Shown one piece after another: positions 42,370 to 56,556 of a DNA stretch of 64,000 nucleotides. Position numbers and translations under genes: made by a program. Origin of the DNA: Polaromonas sp. A23 (lineage in GTDB: Bacteria > Pseudomonadota > Gammaproteobacteria > Burkholderiales > Burkholderiaceae_C); contig NZ_MUNO01000017.1 of the NCBI RefSeq assembly GCF_002001015.1, positions 172,001 through 236,000 on the forward strand. Reading direction: 5' to 3'. Under the pieces are notes generated by a model. The model was not told the DNA's origin. It made no database searches and was given only the letters and a program-made list of their open reading frames with translations. How positions within the stretch are numbered: position 1 is the first letter of the stretch; each line of letters begins with the position of its first letter.

Positions 42370-44028
42370 ATGACAACAGCTGTCGCCAACAGGCCGATGA
42401 CGGGTGAGGAGAAGAAAGTTATCTTCGCTTCTTCCCTCGGTACTGTTTTTGAGTGGTACGACTTTTATCTTTACGGTTCGCTGGCCCCCATCATTGCCAA
42501 GCAATTCTTCAGCGGCGTGGATGCTGGTTCGGCCTTCATTTTTGCCCTGCTCGCATTTGCCGCCGGTTTCATCGTGCGCCCCTTCGGTGCGCTGGTGTTC
42601 GGCCGGCTCGGCGACATGATCGGCCGTAAATACACCTTCCTGATCACCATCCTGATCATGGGTTTGTCGACCTTTATCGTCGGCTTGCTGCCAAGTTACG
42701 CCACCATTGGCGTTGCCGCTCCGGTCATCCTGATCGCACTGCGCATGCTGCAAGGCCTGGCACTGGGTGGTGAGTACGGTGGCGCAGCCGTGTACGTTGC
42801 AGAACACGCGCCTCAGGGCAAGCGTGGTGCTTACACCTCCTGGATTCAAACCACCGCTACGCTGGGTCTGTTCCTGTCGCTGATGGTGATTCTGGGTACG
42901 CGAACCGCCTTGGGCGAAGCCGCGTTTGCCGAATGGGGCTGGCGCATTCCCTTCGTGGTCTCCATTCTGCTGCTGGGCGTGTCGGTGTACATCCGCCTGA
43001 GCATGAACGAGTCGCCGGCTTTCACCAAGATGAAGGCTGAAGGCAAGACCTCGAAGGCACCCTTGTCCGAATCTTTCGGCCAGTGGAAAAACCTGAAGAT
43101 CGTTATCCTGGCACTGATCGGCCTGACCGCCGGCCAGGCCGTGGTCTGGTATTCGGGCCAGTTCTACGCGCTGTTCTTCCTGACACAGGCGCTCAAAGTG
43201 GACGGCGCAACGGCCAACATCTTTGTGGCTGTTTCGCTGCTGATCGGTACGCCTTTCTTCATCGTGTTCGGTGCGCTGTCGGACAAGATAGGCCGCAAGC
43301 CCATCATCATGGCCGGTTGCCTGCTGGCTGCGCTGACCTACTTCCCCGTGTTCACCGCGCTGACGAAAGCCGCTAATCCTGATCTGGCTGCTGCCCAGGC
43401 GAAGAACAAGGTGGTTGTGACTGCCGATGCGAACGAATGCTCGTTCCAGTTCAACCCCACGGGTACCGTCAAGTTCACCAGTTCTTGCGACATTGCCAAA
43501 CAGGTGCTTGCCGGAGCCTCAGTGAGTTATGAGAATGCACCGGGCGCCGCCGGCACACCTGCCAGCATCGCCATTGGTGACACCGTCATCCCCGGTTATT
43601 CCGCCAAGGGTCTGCCTGCCGACGAAGCCAAGAAGAAAGACGCCGAGTTCAAAAAAGGTGTGGCTGACGCACTGAAGACCGCGGGCTACCCCACCAAGGC
43701 CGATCCGGCGAAGGTGGACAAGTTCATGGTGATCGCCATCCTGACTTACCTGGTGCTGCTGGTGACCATGGTTTACGGTCCGATTGCAGCCATGCTGGTG
43801 GAGATGTTCCCGACACGCATTCGCTACACCTCCATGAGTCTGCCGTACCACATCGGCAACGGCTGGTTCGGCGGCCTGCTGCCAACTACCGCGTTTGCCA
43901 TCGTGGCCCAGACCGGCAACATGTACAACGGCTTGTGGTATCCGATCATCATCGCTGGAGCCACGGTTGTCATCGGCACCTTGTTCATCAAGGAAACCAA
44001 GGACGTTGATATCTACGCTGACGACTGA
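42370..44028 (+). CDS. MHS-family metabolite:proton symporter
   Basis: A 552-residue MFS transporter of the metabolite:H+ symport family. Landmarks are GTVFEWYDFYLYGSLAP, FGRLGDMIGRKYTF (MFS loop motif) and QGLALGGEYGGAAVYVAEHAP. Twelve spans are expected. Residues about 333-451 form an unusually long hydrophilic insertion between spans 8 and 9, with two Cys residues (357 and 373) and many Ala, Lys and Asp. The family moves alpha-ketoglutarate, proline, shikimate and similar carboxylates; the ligand here is not readable. Its ribosome site directly follows a terminator-like hairpin. Confidence 0.9.
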   Translation: MTTAVANRPMTGEEKKVIFASSLGTVFEWYDFYLYGSLAPIIAKQFFSGVDAGSAFIFALLAFAAGFIVRPFGALVFGRLGDMIGRKYTFLITILIMGLSTFIVGLLPSYATIGVAAPVILIALRMLQGLALGGEYGGAAVYVAEHAPQGKRGAYTSWIQTTATLGLFLSLMVILGTRTALGEAAFAEWGWRIPFVVSILLLGVSVYIRLSMNESPAFTKMKAEGKTSKAPLSESFGQWKNLKIVILALIGLTAGQAVVWYSGQFYALFFLTQALKVDGATANIFVAVSLLIGTPFFIVFGALSDKIGRKPIIMAGCLLAALTYFPVFTALTKAANPDLAAAQAKNKVVVTADANECSFQFNPTGTVKFTSSCDIAKQVLAGASVSYENAPGAAGTPASIAIGDTVIPGYSAKGLPADEAKKKDAEFKKGVADALKTAGYPTKADPAKVDKFMVIAILTYLVLLVTMVYGPIAAMLVEMFPTRIRYTSMSLPYHIGNGWFGGLLPTTAFAIVAQTGNMYNGLWYPIIIAGATVVIGTLFIKETKDVDIYADD

Positions 44029-44046
44029 AGCGAGTTATGAAAAACA

Positions 44047-44077
44047 GGCGGTTCTGGACACAGACGACCAGACCGCC
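44047..44077 (+). repeat. Upstream hairpin in the MHS 3' region
   Basis: GGCGGTTCTGG (44047-44057) pairs imperfectly with CCAGACCGCC (44068-44077), 14 bp before a second, stronger terminator hairpin. Confidence 0.55.
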
Positions 44078-44090
44078 CAGAGCAAGTTCG

Positions 44091-44129
44091 CAGGCTCCCC
44101 TTTGAACGGGAGCCTGTTTTTTTTTGGAG
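44091..44129 (+). terminator. Terminator hairpin with T-tract abutting a Shine-Dalgarno
   Basis: CAGGCTCCC (44091-44099) pairs perfectly with GGGAGCCTG (44108-44116) around an 8-nt loop, followed by nine T (44117-44125) and then GGAG (44126-44129). This is a textbook intrinsic terminator for the MHS gene, yet the next gene's ribosome site begins at its last T. Confidence 0.85.
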
Positions 44130-44136
44130 AAACCTC

Positions 44137-44283
44137 ATGTGGAAAATTGCAGTAGGATTTATTATTTTTGCGGGGCTGGCCCTGTTTATGTTGAGCAAAG
44201 GCGGCGACATCGACATGGGTGGCGAGAAACACGGCGCTGACGCGGTGCATGCGCCCGAACCCGCCGCCAGCAGCGCGAAGTAA
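44137..44283 (+). CDS. Small single-span membrane protein, 48 residues
   Basis: A short gene starting MWKIAVGFIIFAGLALFMLSKGG. One N-terminal hydrophobic span is followed by a hydrophilic tail with DIDMGGEKHGAD and an Ala/Pro-rich end. The GGAG site 7 bp before the ATG is well placed and codon use is like the neighbours. It lies between the MHS gene and a 155-residue gene with 13 bp spacing to the latter. No family recognised. Confidence 0.75.
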   Translation: MWKIAVGFIIFAGLALFMLSKGGDIDMGGEKHGADAVHAPEPAASSAK

Positions 44284-44296
44284 AACAGGATTTTTT

Positions 44297-44764
44297 ATGC
44301 GTTACGTCAAGACTGAAGCCGGGCAGAAGGCGCTGAAGGACCGGTCGTTGCTGGCGCCGCGGCAGCGCTCCGCTTTCATTCTTTTTGACGGAAAACGCTC
44401 GCTGAAAGAGGTGCTGGAGGCCACAGCGGGCCTGGGCGTGACGTCCGACGAGCTGGTGCAGCTGGTGGAACTCGGTTTACTCGAACCCGATCCGCAGTCT
44501 ATTCGTGAGCAGACGGACAAGTTGGCAACGGCGGCTGCCGTGGTGGCGGGGAAAGAAAGCAGCGACGCTGCGAACGACCGCTACAGGAAGGCCTATCCGC
44601 TGGCCGTCCAGCTGACCAGTGCCTTGGGCTTGCGTGGCTTCAGGCTGACCCTGGCTGTGGAGGGGGCAGCCGACGTCGAGGCCTTGCGCGCCTTGCTGCC
44701 CAAGATCAGAGACGCGGTCGGCGCGGACAAGTGCCGCGAGCTGGAGCAGGCACTTAACGCCTGA
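44297..44764 (+). CDS. Hypothetical cytoplasmic protein
   Basis: A 155-residue protein of unknown function. The N-terminal half resembles a winged-helix-like fold (YVKTEAGQKALKDRSLLAPRQRSAFILFDGKRSLKEVLE, VTSDELVQLVELGLLEP), a form common in Burkholderiales proteins. The second half is an Ala/Leu-rich helical region. It follows the 48-residue gene by 13 bp and its 3' end overlaps the convergent ABC-binding-protein gene by 11 bp. An AGGA site precedes the ATG. Confidence 0.75.
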   Translation: MRYVKTEAGQKALKDRSLLAPRQRSAFILFDGKRSLKEVLEATAGLGVTSDELVQLVELGLLEPDPQSIREQTDKLATAAAVVAGKESSDAANDRYRKAYPLAVQLTSALGLRGFRLTLAVEGAADVEALRALLPKIRDAVGADKCRELEQALNA

Positions 44765-45866
44765 ATTTTCCGTCGGTGCCGATGATGGAGAGATCGGCGA
44801 AGTCAAGGCCGGTATGGTCTTCGGGTGAAAAGTTCACCTCCAGGCCGCCGATGTCGAGCTTGCGTATGCTTTCAAGCGCGACCTGGATTTTTTCGCGGGT
44901 TGGTTTCGGGCCGGCGCGGCGCAGGCCTTCGACAAGCACCTTCGCGGCAGCAAATCCTTCAAGCATGGCCGGGCTGATGTCGCTCGCACCTTTGGCTTTG
45001 GCCATTTCCTGGGCTTCCTTGACCATGCCGTAGGAAATCGAACGCTCATAAGGGAAGACCTGGGTCACGATCACGCCGCGCGCATTCTCACCCAGGCTTT
45101 TGATGAAGCCACTTGACGCATTGTTCGACAAGGTCACGATCTGCGCCGCGGAACCCGCTGCGCGGAAAGCCTTGGTGCCGTCCACCACGGCTTGCCCCGA
45201 GGCCACCATGATGACCGCTTGCGCATTGGACTGGACAATCTTCGGCGTAATGAGGGTGAAATCAGGCTTGCTTCGATTGAATTTTTCCAGCACTGCGGGC
45301 TGCAGCTTGGCGGTGGCCAGGCCTTTTTGCGCACCAGCCACGCCATCTGCACCAAAGCTGTCATCGGCGTGAACAATGGCAATGCGCGTGATGCCCATGG
45401 AGTGCAGGTGTGTGATGGCTTTTTCAGCCTCGCGCTGGTAAGTGGCGCGCACATTGAATACATATTTCTTGACGGGCTGGTGCAGCACCATGGCGCCAGT
45501 GGACGGACCCACCAATGCCACACCATGTTTTTCAAGGTGCGGAAGGATGGCCTCGGTATGTGGTGTTCCGCGTGTCAGGAAGAGCGCCACCACGTTTTTT
45601 TCCTCAATCAGCAGCCGGGCGTTTTCACTTGCGGTCTTGGGATCAAACTTGTCGTCCATCGAGATGAGTTCGATCTTCTGGCCGTTAACTCCGCCTTTGG
45701 CATTGATGGCATCAATGTAAAGTTTTGCGCCGTCCGTCGTTTCTTTCACACCCGCGCCCACCGGGCCGGTAAATCCGGCGGTTTGCCCGACCAGGATTTG
45801 TGCCTGACTGGCGTGAGTCAGTGCGGCCATGACAAGGGCTGCGCACCATAAGCTGGGTTTTCTCAT
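44754..45866 (-). CDS. ABC transporter substrate-binding protein (branched-chain amino acid type)
   Basis: A 370-residue periplasmic binding protein of the LivJ-like Leu/Ile/Val type. The signal peptide ends ALTHASQAQ (about residue 22). Landmarks are GQTAGFTGPVGAGVKETTDGAKLYIDAINAKGGVNGQKIELISMDDKFDP and the AFRAAGSAAQIVTLSN hinge. No permease or ATPase genes adjoin it, as is frequent for orphan Liv-type proteins. The natural ligand may be an amino acid or an aromatic; leucine is only suggested by the neighbourhood. Confidence 0.92.
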   Translation of the reverse strand: MRKPSLWCAALVMAALTHASQAQILVGQTAGFTGPVGAGVKETTDGAKLYIDAINAKGGVNGQKIELISMDDKFDPKTASENARLLIEEKNVVALFLTRGTPHTEAILPHLEKHGVALVGPSTGAMVLHQPVKKYVFNVRATYQREAEKAITHLHSMGITRIAIVHADDSFGADGVAGAQKGLATAKLQPAVLEKFNRSKPDFTLITPKIVQSNAQAVIMVASGQAVVDGTKAFRAAGSAAQIVTLSNNASSGFIKSLGENARGVIVTQVFPYERSISYGMVKEAQEMAKAKGASDISPAMLEGFAAAKVLVEGLRRAGPKPTREKIQVALESIRKLDIGGLEVNFSPEDHTGLDFADLSIIGTDGKFRR

Positions 45867-46043
45867 TGAAAGCCTTTAACGGGTTGATTTGTTGTAGAAA
45901 ATTGGAGCATCAAAGCGCGAACTTCGCAGTAGGACAAACCGCATACAAGTGCAAATCAGTGGTCCAAGTGGTTTTGACCCCACACGGTGCAGACGCAAAA
46001 AGCGCTGACTAGAATGTTTGACCTACAGGAAAGCACCCCACCC

Positions 46044-51940
<5,897 letters not shown>

Positions 51941-51956
<16 letters not shown>

Positions 51957-52003
51957 CTACTCGCGTCCGTGAAATAAGGGCTGGGTGCCGATTTGGCTTG
52001 AAA
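51941..52003 (+). repeat. Interspersed repeat, copy 6 (forms the 3' end of uvrA)
   Basis: It reads GCTATTGAATCAGTAGCTAC then CGTGAAATAAGGGCTGGGTG. The uvrA stop TAG (51954-51956) and its last four codons lie inside it. Confidence 0.8.
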
Positions 52004-52042
52004 CTTCTGTTGCAATGGCCGCTAGGGGCCGCAGAAACGCAT

Positions 52043-52864
52043 TCAGCGGGAGCGCGCCGCCAGCAGGGCGGCTGCCAACTCGGCAAAGCCCGCGCCCCGT
52101 TCACCGTCAGTGATGTAGCGCGGTTTGTGGCTCAGCTCCGCTTCAAAGCGGCGGATGTTGGCCACACCCACCGAATGCGGGAAGGCCTCGAACATCAACT
52201 GGTCGTTGGTCGAGTCGCCCACGTACACCCACTGTTCGATCTCCGCATCCAGATCACGGCCGAACAATTCGCGGACGATCCAGCGCGCGCCTTCGAGCTT
52301 GTTGTGCGCGCCGAACCAGCCGTTGATGTGGATGGAGCTCACCGTCGCGTTCATGCCTTCGCTCTGCATGATCTGCATCGCCCGGGTGATGTCCTCCGGC
52401 GGAAGGTGCACAAATTCGCTGTGGTCAATGGCAATGTCGGTTTCGCGGCCCGGGCTGTCTTCGGACAACACGGCACCAGGGACTTCACGCACCACGCGGC
52501 TGCCCACCTGCTGCATGCGGGCATAGTTGGCGGCGCGTGTCGGTGCATCCTGTTGATATAGTTTTGATAGCGCCTCACGCCCGCCGGATAAGGGCTGGAG
52601 GCTATTTCTATTGGCAAGAAGCGCCACGGCGCCGTTTTCAGCCACGATGGCATCGACCGGCCAGCTCAACGCAAACGGCTCGCTCCAGCCGACCGGCCGG
52701 CCGGTGATGGGAATCACGTGCAAGCCGGCGGCCTTGAGATCGCTCAGCGCCTGCAGCGCATCGGGTGTGATGGCGCCCTCGGTGGTCAGGGTGTCGTCGA
52801 TGTCGGTGAAGACGCCGAAAATCTGGGCACGCTCATTGGCGAGCCAGCGGGTAAGTGGGTGCAT
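52043..52864 (-). CDS. HAD-IIB phosphatase (SPP/MPGP-like)
   Basis: A 273-residue phosphatase of the HAD-IIB group. The nucleophile motif is FTDIDDTLTTEG (Asp20 and Asp22 approximately), motif II is ITGRPVGW, and motif IV is VYVGDSTNDQLMFEAFPHSVGVAN. The family hydrolyses sugar phosphates such as mannosyl-phosphoglycerate or sucrose-6-phosphate. Residues about 85-103 (NRNSLQPLSGGREALSKLY) are encoded by an in-frame interspersed-repeat copy at the start of the cap. Substrate unknown. Confidence 0.88.
   Translation of the reverse strand: MHPLTRWLANERAQIFGVFTDIDDTLTTEGAITPDALQALSDLKAAGLHVIPITGRPVGWSEPFALSWPVDAIVAENGAVALLANRNSLQPLSGGREALSKLYQQDAPTRAANYARMQQVGSRVVREVPGAVLSEDSPGRETDIAIDHSEFVHLPPEDITRAMQIMQSEGMNATVSSIHINGWFGAHNKLEGARWIVRELFGRDLDAEIEQWVYVGDSTNDQLMFEAFPHSVGVANIRRFEAELSHKPRYITDGERGAGFAELAAALLAARSR
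52558..52612 (+). repeat. Interspersed repeat, copy 7, in frame inside the HAD gene
   Basis: The plus strand reads TAGTTTTGATAGCGCC then CGCCGGATAAGGGCTGGAGG. The gene is on the opposite strand and reads through it without a stop, as residues about 85-103. Confidence 0.7.
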
Positions 52865-52900
52865 CAGCTTCCTCAGGGGGCGTTATTCGTTCGTTGGATC

Positions 52901-53638
52901 TCAGCCGCGCAGCCAATACCAGGAAATCAGTCCCACGCCGGCGACACCGGCCAGCAGCCAACCAGACCAGTTCGGGCCTTGCTGTCCCGGAGGACGGCTG
53001 CCTTCTTGCCGGGGCGAGGGGCGCGCTTGTGTACCGTGGGTCGCTTCCGTGGGCGGCGCGAAATCCGGGTCCTCGACAAGCCCGGTGGACTGTATGGGAA
53101 GCGGGTTGTCAAGTTGCTCCAGGAGCGAGCGCCAGTCCAGTAACTCGCGCGCAACAGCCGGGGTGAGGCAAATTGCGCTGCCCGGTTCATAGATAGCTAC
53201 GTCGCCGGTCTGGATAGCGGTGGCGGCCAGCTCGACCACCAGGGCATAGAGCATCGCCGTCCTGTGCCGGGGAATGGTGGCGACATCGAGCTCCATCAGG
53301 TGCACAAGGCCCTCGGGCTTCAGGGCGGGGGGAACCAGCTGGTCATCTTGCGCCAGCAACGCTGATACGTCCTGGCGAATCTTCCTTGCTGCATCGCCGG
53401 CATCAAAACGCAGGATATGAGTCTCGCCCGGCGGCCTGGCAAGAACACCACCTGCCTGGTATTCGGGGTGAACGATGGGATCTGGCTGCCAATGCACCTC
53501 CAGCCCGTTGCGCTCACTGTTCTGAGAAAGCTTTACTTCGAAATCTGACGTTTCCATGGCAGCTTCCGCGGCGCGCAGGTCAAAGTTGTCGAGAGCTTTT
53601 GCGAACAGATAGAGGCAAATGGTCTTGGGTTCTTGCAT
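52901..53638 (-). CDS. Hypothetical protein with C-terminal membrane anchor
   Basis: A 245-residue protein with no recognised family. Residues 1-200 are hydrophilic, with CLYLFAKALDNFDLRAAEAAMETSDFEVKLSQ at the front. A Pro/Gln-rich stretch (about 195-222) leads to a C-terminal span (SGWLLAGVAGVGLISWYWLRG), typical of a tail-anchored protein. It is alone between the HAD gene and the ahcY regulatory region. Confidence 0.7.
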   Translation of the reverse strand: MQEPKTICLYLFAKALDNFDLRAAEAAMETSDFEVKLSQNSERNGLEVHWQPDPIVHPEYQAGGVLARPPGETHILRFDAGDAARKIRQDVSALLAQDDQLVPPALKPEGLVHLMELDVATIPRHRTAMLYALVVELAATAIQTGDVAIYEPGSAICLTPAVARELLDWRSLLEQLDNPLPIQSTGLVEDPDFAPPTEATHGTQARPSPRQEGSRPPGQQGPNWSGWLLAGVAGVGLISWYWLRG

Positions 53639-53697
53639 GGTGAAATTTTCTCACGAGTAATGTGGCCCCCACGGTTGCTCACTTTGTGTAGCGCCCT

Positions 53698-53712
53698 GCC
53701 CCTCGAAGGGGC
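53698..53712. repeat. Hairpin repeat upstream of the ahcY promoter
   Basis: GCCCC-TCGAA-GGGGC is a perfect stem within a GC-rich stretch (about 53660-53750) that I associate with common Comamonadaceae intergenic repeats. No gene is seen in 53639-53754. Confidence 0.5.
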
Positions 53713-53754
53713 TGCTGCGCCTGCGGCCTGGCGAAGCCAGTTCCGCGGCCCCTG

Positions 53755-53783
53755 TTGGTGCATTGCCCACGGATTGGTATAAT
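53755..53783 (+). promoter_or_regulatory. Sigma-70 promoter of the ahcY unit
   Basis: The -35 box TTGGTG (53755-53760) and the perfect -10 box TATAAT (53778-53783) are 17 bp apart. The predicted start, near 53790, coincides with the 5' edge of the riboswitch. Confidence 0.8.
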
Positions 53784-53785
53784 TC

Positions 53786-53860
53786 AAAGTTCCTGAGGAG
53801 CGTTGCAACCCACGACATGTGGTCTAGGCTCAGGACTTTCATTTGCAACCACGCTCACCC
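53786..53860 (+). promoter_or_regulatory. S-adenosylhomocysteine (SAH) riboswitch
   Basis: The motif CTGAGGAGCGTTGCAACC and the later AGGCTCAGG match the SAH aptamer consensus upstream of ahcY. P1 pairs 53786-53796 with 53829-53839 (one bulge). GAGCG (53798-53802) can pair with CGCTC (53852-53856), the pseudoknot strand. That strand overlaps CTCACCCG (53854-53861), which can instead pair with CGGGTGAG (53877-53884), so the two structures are mutually exclusive. SAH binding would favour the first, an ON switch for SAH hydrolase. Confidence 0.88.
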
Positions 53861-53965
53861 GCATGTGCTCTCAAGCCGGGTGAGACAACAGACTCCCCCG
53901 CCGATTTGAAGCCATGTGGCCGTGGCTATTTTGCCGAATTGAACCTTTGATTTTGGAGATACCCC

Positions 53966-55399
53966 ATGAACGCCGTATTGAAACCCGCTGCTGCCGACCA
54001 CGTGATTGCCGACATTTCGCTTGCCGCCTGGGGCCGGAAGGAACTGAACATTGCCCAGACCGAGATGCCCGGCCTGATGGCCATTCGTGAAGAGTTCGCG
54101 AAGGCGCAGCCGCTGAAGGGCGCGCGCATCACCGGCTCGCTGCACATGACCATCCAGACCGGCGTGCTGATCGAGACGCTGCAAGCCCTGGGCGCCGACG
54201 TGCGCTGGGCCTCGTGCAACATCTTCTCCACACAAGACCACGCCGCCGCCGCCATCGCCGCCGCCGGCACGCCGGTGTTCGCCATCAAGGGCGAAACCCT
54301 GGCCGACTACTGGGACTACACCCACCGCATCTTCGAATTCACCGGCGCCAAGGGCACGCCCGAAGAAGGCCCGAACATGATCCTGGACGACGGCGGCGAT
54401 GCAACGCTGCTGATGCACCTGGGCACCAAGGCCGAAAAAGACGCCAGCCTGATTTCCAAGCCCGGCAGCGAAGAGGAAATCTGCCTGTTCAACTCGATCA
54501 AGGCCAAGCTCGCGATTGACCCGACCTGGTACAGCCGCCGCCTGAAAAACATCATCGGCGTGACCGAAGAAACCACCACCGGCGTGCTGCGCTTGAATGA
54601 AATGTCGGCCAAGGGCACGCTGGCCCTGCGCGCCATCAACGTCAATGACTCGGTGACCAAATCCAAGTTCGACAATCTGTATGGCTGCCGCGAATCGCTG
54701 GTCGACGCCATCAAGCGCGCCACCGACGTGATGGTCGCGGGCAAGGTCGCTTGCGTGGCCGGTTATGGCGACGTGGGCAAGGGCTCGGCCCAGGCCCTGC
54801 GCGCGCTGTCCGCACAAGTGTGGGTGACTGAGATTGACCCCATCAACGCCCTGCAGGCCGCGATGGAAGGCTACAAGGTCGTGACCATGGAATACGCTGC
54901 CGACAAGGCCGACATCTTTGTGTCCGCCACCGGCAACAAGAACGTCATCACCTATGACCACATGGCCAAGATGAAAGACCAGGCCATCGTCTGCAACATC
55001 GGCCACTTCGACAACGAAATCGACGTCGCTTCGCTCGAAAAATGCACCTGGGAAGAGATCAAGCCGCAAGTTGACCACGTGATCTTCCCGGACGGCAAAC
55101 GCATCATCTTGCTGGCCAAGGGCCGCCTGGTGAACCTCGGCTGCGGCACCGGCCACCCGAGCTTTGTGATGTCGTCCAGTTTCGCCAACCAGACCATTGC
55201 ACAGATCGAACTGTTCACCAAGCAGGCTGCTTACGAAGTGGGCAAGGTCTACGTGCTGCCGAAACACCTGGACGAAAAAGTGGCGCGCCTGCACCTGAAG
55301 AAGGTCGGCGCGATGCTGAGCGAGCTGAGTGATGAGCAGGCTGCGTACATTGGTGTGTCAAAAGCTGGCCCCTACAAGGCCAACACCTACCGCTATTGA
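53966..55399 (+). CDS. ahcY: Adenosylhomocysteinase
   Basis: A 477-residue NAD-dependent enzyme that splits S-adenosylhomocysteine into homocysteine and adenosine. Landmarks are [26 protein letters not shown] [20 protein letters not shown], the NAD motif [15 protein letters not shown], and the C-terminal KxxxYRY end (PYKANTYRY). It has the insertion typical of proteobacterial AhcY. It is preceded by an SAH riboswitch and followed by a TlyA-type methyltransferase and metF, so the unit recycles the product of SAM-dependent methylations. Confidence 0.97.
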   Translation: MNAVLKPAAADHVIADISLAAWGRKELNIAQTEMPGLMAIREEFAKAQPLKGARITGSLHMTIQTGVLIETLQALGADVRWASCNIFSTQDHAAAAIAAAGTPVFAIKGETLADYWDYTHRIFEFTGAKGTPEEGPNMILDDGGDATLLMHLGTKAEKDASLISKPGSEEEICLFNSIKAKLAIDPTWYSRRLKNIIGVTEETTTGVLRLNEMSAKGTLALRAINVNDSVTKSKFDNLYGCRESLVDAIKRATDVMVAGKVACVAGYGDVGKGSAQALRALSAQVWVTEIDPINALQAAMEGYKVVTMEYAADKADIFVSATGNKNVITYDHMAKMKDQAIVCNIGHFDNEIDVASLEKCTWEEIKPQVDHVIFPDGKRIILLAKGRLVNLGCGTGHPSFVMSSSFANQTIAQIELFTKQAAYEVGKVYVLPKHLDEKVARLHLKKVGAMLSELSDEQAAYIGVSKAGPYKANTYRY

Positions 55400-55444
55400 T
55401 TAGGGCTACTGCGCGACCCGATCTCGGCGTTGCGGGGCCCGATC

Positions 55445-55483
55445 AGGCAATCCTCATGCACCTGAAGTGCATTCCGGTTGCCT
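55445..55483. repeat. Imperfect inverted repeat in the ahcY-tlyA gap
   Basis: AGGCAA (55445-55450) ... TTGCCT (55478-55483) enclose TGCAC-CTGAA-GTGCA. The 141-bp gap holds no recognised gene; the hairpin could be an mRNA processing or pausing site. Confidence 0.45.
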
Positions 55484-55540
55484 GCCACCCGCGCCTTGAT
55501 ATCGGGGCGCTCGCTACGCCCTTGAGGCTGCAGGAGATTC

Positions 55541-56548
55541 ATGCGCGCTGACTTATTCCTCGTCGAACACGGCCACGCCGCCACCCGCTCCCAGGCCCAG
55601 CGCCTGATTGCTTCGGGTGTGCAGTGGCGTGCCGAAGAAAGCGCGCCGTGGAAAAAGGTGGCCAAGAACGGCGATGAAGTGCCGGACGGGGCCGAGATCC
55701 AGGTGCCCGACACCACCGAAGCCAAGTACATCTCGCGTGGCGGCTTGAAACTGGAAGGTGCCCTCAAAACCACCGGTGTTGATGTGGCGGGTCTGCGCTG
55801 CCTGGACATCGGCCAATCCACCGGCGGCTTCACCGACTGCTTGCTGCAGCACGGCGCTGCCCAGGTGGTGGGCGTGGACGTGGGCCATGGCCAATTGCAC
55901 GGCACCATGCGTGATGACCCGCGGGTTGTCTGCATCGAAGGGGTCAATGCCCGCTCTTTGACAGCGGATGAATTGGCGGCGCACTACAGCCGCGCCACTC
56001 AGGATGACGACGATGCAGCCTACGAAGATCACGGAGATCAAGAAGGTGACTCCGGCTTCAATCCGGTGTTTGACTTCCTAACAGGTGACTTGTCCTTTAT
56101 TTCATTGACGCTGGTGTTGCCGGCCGTGGTGCGTTTGCTTAAGGCCGATGGCCACCTGCTGATGCTGGTCAAGCCACAGTTTGAACTGCAGCCTGGCCAG
56201 GTGGGCAAAGGCGGCATTGTGCGTGACCCGGCGCATTTCGAGTTTGTCGAAAAACGTCTGCGTGACACCTGCGCCGCGCTGGGCCTGGACGTGCTGGGCT
56301 GGCTGGACTCGCCGATAGCAGGAGGCGACGGCAACCGCGAGTTTTTTGTTCACGCAAAAAAAGGCCACAACGCTGTCGATGAAGACCAGCCGCTGGTGGC
56401 GGCGCCCGCCCGCAACCTGCCCAAGCGCACGCCACGCAGCGAGCTGCGCGCCCTGCATGAGGCACACGAGGACTCAGAAGAAGCACACGCTGGCCAGCCT
56501 GGCCCGGCACGCGGCAAGCGACGCGACAAGAAAACAGACAAGGATTGA
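55541..56548 (+). CDS. TlyA-family S4-domain RNA methyltransferase
   Basis: A 335-residue protein. Residues 1-60 are an S4 RNA-binding domain (MRADLFLVEHGHAATRSQAQRLIASG). The SAM-binding Rossmann fold follows, with KYISRGGLKLEGAL, LDIGQSTGGFTDCLLQHGA, DLSFISLTLVLP and VKPQFELQPGQVGKGGIV. TlyA family members 2'-O-methylate rRNA. An acidic insert (ATQDDDDAAYEDHGDQEGDSG, about 150-170) and a basic tail (KRRDKKTDK) are unusual extras. It is cotranscribed with ahcY and metF; SAH made here would be removed by AhcY. Confidence 0.9.
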   Translation: MRADLFLVEHGHAATRSQAQRLIASGVQWRAEESAPWKKVAKNGDEVPDGAEIQVPDTTEAKYISRGGLKLEGALKTTGVDVAGLRCLDIGQSTGGFTDCLLQHGAAQVVGVDVGHGQLHGTMRDDPRVVCIEGVNARSLTADELAAHYSRATQDDDDAAYEDHGDQEGDSGFNPVFDFLTGDLSFISLTLVLPAVVRLLKADGHLLMLVKPQFELQPGQVGKGGIVRDPAHFEFVEKRLRDTCAALGLDVLGWLDSPIAGGDGNREFFVHAKKGHNAVDEDQPLVAAPARNLPKRTPRSELRALHEAHEDSEEAHAGQPGPARGKRRDKKTDKD

Positions 56549-56556
56549 GGTTGGCA

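Noticed and set aside
53855..55294. A 479-codon minus-strand frame over ahcY
   Set aside because: It is the complement of a highly conserved enzyme and shows only Gly/His-rich shadow sequence.
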